A stretch of DNA of 6,112 nt. Origin: Actinomycetota bacterium. Lineage in GTDB: Bacteria; Actinomycetota; Thermoleophilia; Gaiellales; Gaiellaceae. The position numbers were made by a program, and so were the translations under genes. The notes beneath the pieces are model-generated. The model ran no database searches and was not told the DNA's origin. It worked only from the letters and a program-made list of their open reading frames with translations. Within the stretch, counting starts at the first letter, position 1. The number at the start of each line of letters is the position of its first letter. Below, piece after piece: positions 4,875 to 6,112 of this stretch. The stretch spans positions 1 through 6,112 of the forward strand of contig JACCYG010000161.1 of assembly GCA_013696595.1 (NCBI GenBank), given 5' to 3'.

Positions 4875-6112
4875 TTGTTTTCGTGGCTGACGAACGCGTG
4901 GCGCGTTCCCGAGCTTCGCCGGCGCGTGCTCTTCACCGCCGTGATCCTCGGCCTCTACCGGCTCGGAACCTGGATCCCGACGCCCGGGGTCGACCCGAGC
5001 GCGGTCGAGGACTACTTCCGCGGTCAGGGCGGCACGATCCTCGGCCTCCTGAACATCTTTTCCGGCGGCGCGCTCTCCCAGTTCGCCGTCTTCGCGCTCG
5101 GGATCATGCCCTACGTCACCGCCTCGATCATCCTCCAGCTGATGACGGTCGTCATCCCTCGGCTCGAGCAGCTGCAGAAGGAGGGGGAGGCGGGCTACGC
5201 CAAGATCAACCAGTACACGCGCTACCTGACGGTCGTCCTCGCCGCTCTCCAGGCGGCGGGATACTCCTACCTTTTCGATCGCCAGGGCGCGCTCGAACTC
5301 GACCTCAGCAAGTTCATCCTGATCGTGATCTCGCTCACCGCGGCGACGACGCTGCTCATGTGGATGGGCGAGCTGATCACGAAGCGCGGGATCGGAAACG
5401 GGATCTCGCTGCTCATCTTCGCCTCGATCCTCGCCAGCCTCCCGGGCGGCATTCGCGCGTGGTACGAGGGCGACGCGTTCGAGCGGCTCATGTTCCCGCT
5501 GATCGCCATCGCGATCATCGTCGCGGTCGTCTGGGTTCAGGAGGGGCAGCGCCGTATTCCGATCCAGTACGCGAAGCGCATGGTCGGCCGCCGCATGACG
5601 TCGGGCGGAACGACCTACATGCCGCTGCGCGTGAACATGGCCGGCGTCATCCCGATCATCTTCGCGGCTGCGATCATGGCGTTCCCGCCCACGGTGGCCC
5701 AGTTCTTCCCGCAAACGCAGGGTTTCATCAACAACAACTTCACCCCGAGCGACATCACGTACGTCCTGTTCCAGGGGTTCCTGATCGTCATCTTCACCTA
5801 CTTCTACACCGCCGTTCAGTTCAACCCCGTCGATCAGGCGGACAACCTGCGAAAGCACGGCGGCTACATCCCGGGTATCCGGCCCGGGCCGCCGACCGCG
5901 CAGTATCTGGACCGCGTGCTGACGCGGCTCACGCTGCCAGGCTCGCTCTACCTCGCCCTCGTCGCCACGCTGCCGACGCTCTTCATCCGGTACGGCGGCT
6001 TCTCGCAGGCGACGTCCGCGGCGCTCGGCGGCACGTCGATCCTCATCGTGGTGGGCGTCGCGCTCGACACCATGCGCCAGATGGAGTCGCAGATGATGAT
6101 GCGCCACTACGA
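4875..6112 (+). CDS. secY: Preprotein translocase subunit SecY (3' end cut by window edge)
   Basis: SecY is the channel-forming membrane subunit of the SecYEG translocon; it moves unfolded proteins across, or into, the cytoplasmic membrane with SecA or ribosomes. The 412 visible residues cover nearly the whole protein. They include transmembrane segment 1 (about 18-35), the plug/segment 2 region GLLNIFSGGALSQFAVFALG (57-76), TASIILQLM (82-90), the cytosolic loop QEGQRRIPIQYAKRMVGRR (222-240), and the second loop with NPVDQADNLRKHGGYIPGIRPG (317-338). R336 in PGIRPG corresponds to the Arg known to be vital for SecA-driven transport in E. coli. It ends DTMRQMESQMMMRHY, so probably fewer than about 30 residues are missing. 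The start is TTG with a good SD. The usual neighbours adk, map and infA would lie outside the window. Confidence 0.97.
   Translation, partial: MFSWLTNAWRVPELRRRVLFTAVILGLYRLGTWIPTPGVDPSAVEDYFRGQGGTILGLLNIFSGGALSQFAVFALGIMPYVTASIILQLMTVVIPRLEQLQKEGEAGYAKINQYTRYLTVVLAALQAAGYSYLFDRQGALELDLSKFILIVISLTAATTLLMWMGELITKRGIGNGISLLIFASILASLPGGIRAWYEGDAFERLMFPLIAIAIIVAVVWVQEGQRRIPIQYAKRMVGRRMTSGGTTYMPLRVNMAGVIPIIFAAAIMAFPPTVAQFFPQTQGFINNNFTPSDITYVLFQGFLIVIFTYFYTAVQFNPVDQADNLRKHGGYIPGIRPGPPTAQYLDRVLTRLTLPGSLYLALVATLPTLFIRYGGFSQATSAALGGTSILIVVGVALDTMRQMESQMMMRHY

Noticed and set aside
4827..6107. Long open frame on the - strand opposite secY (426 codons)
   Set aside because: It is antisense to an unmistakable SecY, and its product is a low-complexity run of Arg, Asp, Glu and His typical of the reverse strand of GC-rich genes.

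Overview
The window is an internal piece of a bacterial ribosomal protein operon, the spc part of the S10-spc-alpha cluster. It reads entirely on the + strand in the canonical order: rpsQ (S17), rplN (L14), rplX (L24), rplE (L5), rpsN type Z (S14), rpsH (S8), rplF (L6), rplR (L18), rpsE (S5), rpmD (L30), rplO (L15) and a secY that runs off the right edge. All twelve products are recognised from family signatures. No mobile element, CRISPR array, tRNA or rRNA is seen, and no stretch over 300 bases lacks a gene.

The organism is a high-GC bacterium. The high GC, the four-cysteine zinc-type S14 inside the spc operon, L24 with a C-terminal four-cysteine motif, and the general look of SecY suggest an actinobacterium, perhaps a deep branch such as Thermoleophilia. 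That placement rests on pattern memory and is tentative.

Layout: positions 1-1726 hold rpsQ, rplN, rplX and rplE, closely packed; rplX and rplE share one base (TAATG). The 58-nt rplN-rplX gap can form two competing hairpins next to the rplX Shine-Dalgarno (SD) site. Positions 1743-2464 (rpsN, gap, rpsH, gap) are the unusual part. A perfect palindrome covers the last codons and stop of rpsN, a 14-bp hairpin buries the SD and first start-codon base of rpsH, and another perfect palindrome covers the rpsH stop. The 95-nt rpsN-rpsH gap is only about 44 % GC. Positions 2465-4830 (rplF, rplR, rpsE, rpmD, rplO) return to tight packing, with TGATG overlaps at rpsE/rpmD and rpmD/rplO. secY starts at TTG 4875 behind a good SD, and only the last few codons are missing.

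The ribosomal genes make parts of both subunits, and SecY makes the membrane channel used by ribosomes and SecA, so co-transcription matches ribosome and export capacity. I see no new protein system. The best candidates for something undescribed are the RNA structures around rpsH, the gene for S8. S8 is the autogenous repressor of the spc operon in E. coli, which makes the position suggestive but proves nothing. The charged C-terminal tail of L15 is a secondary point.
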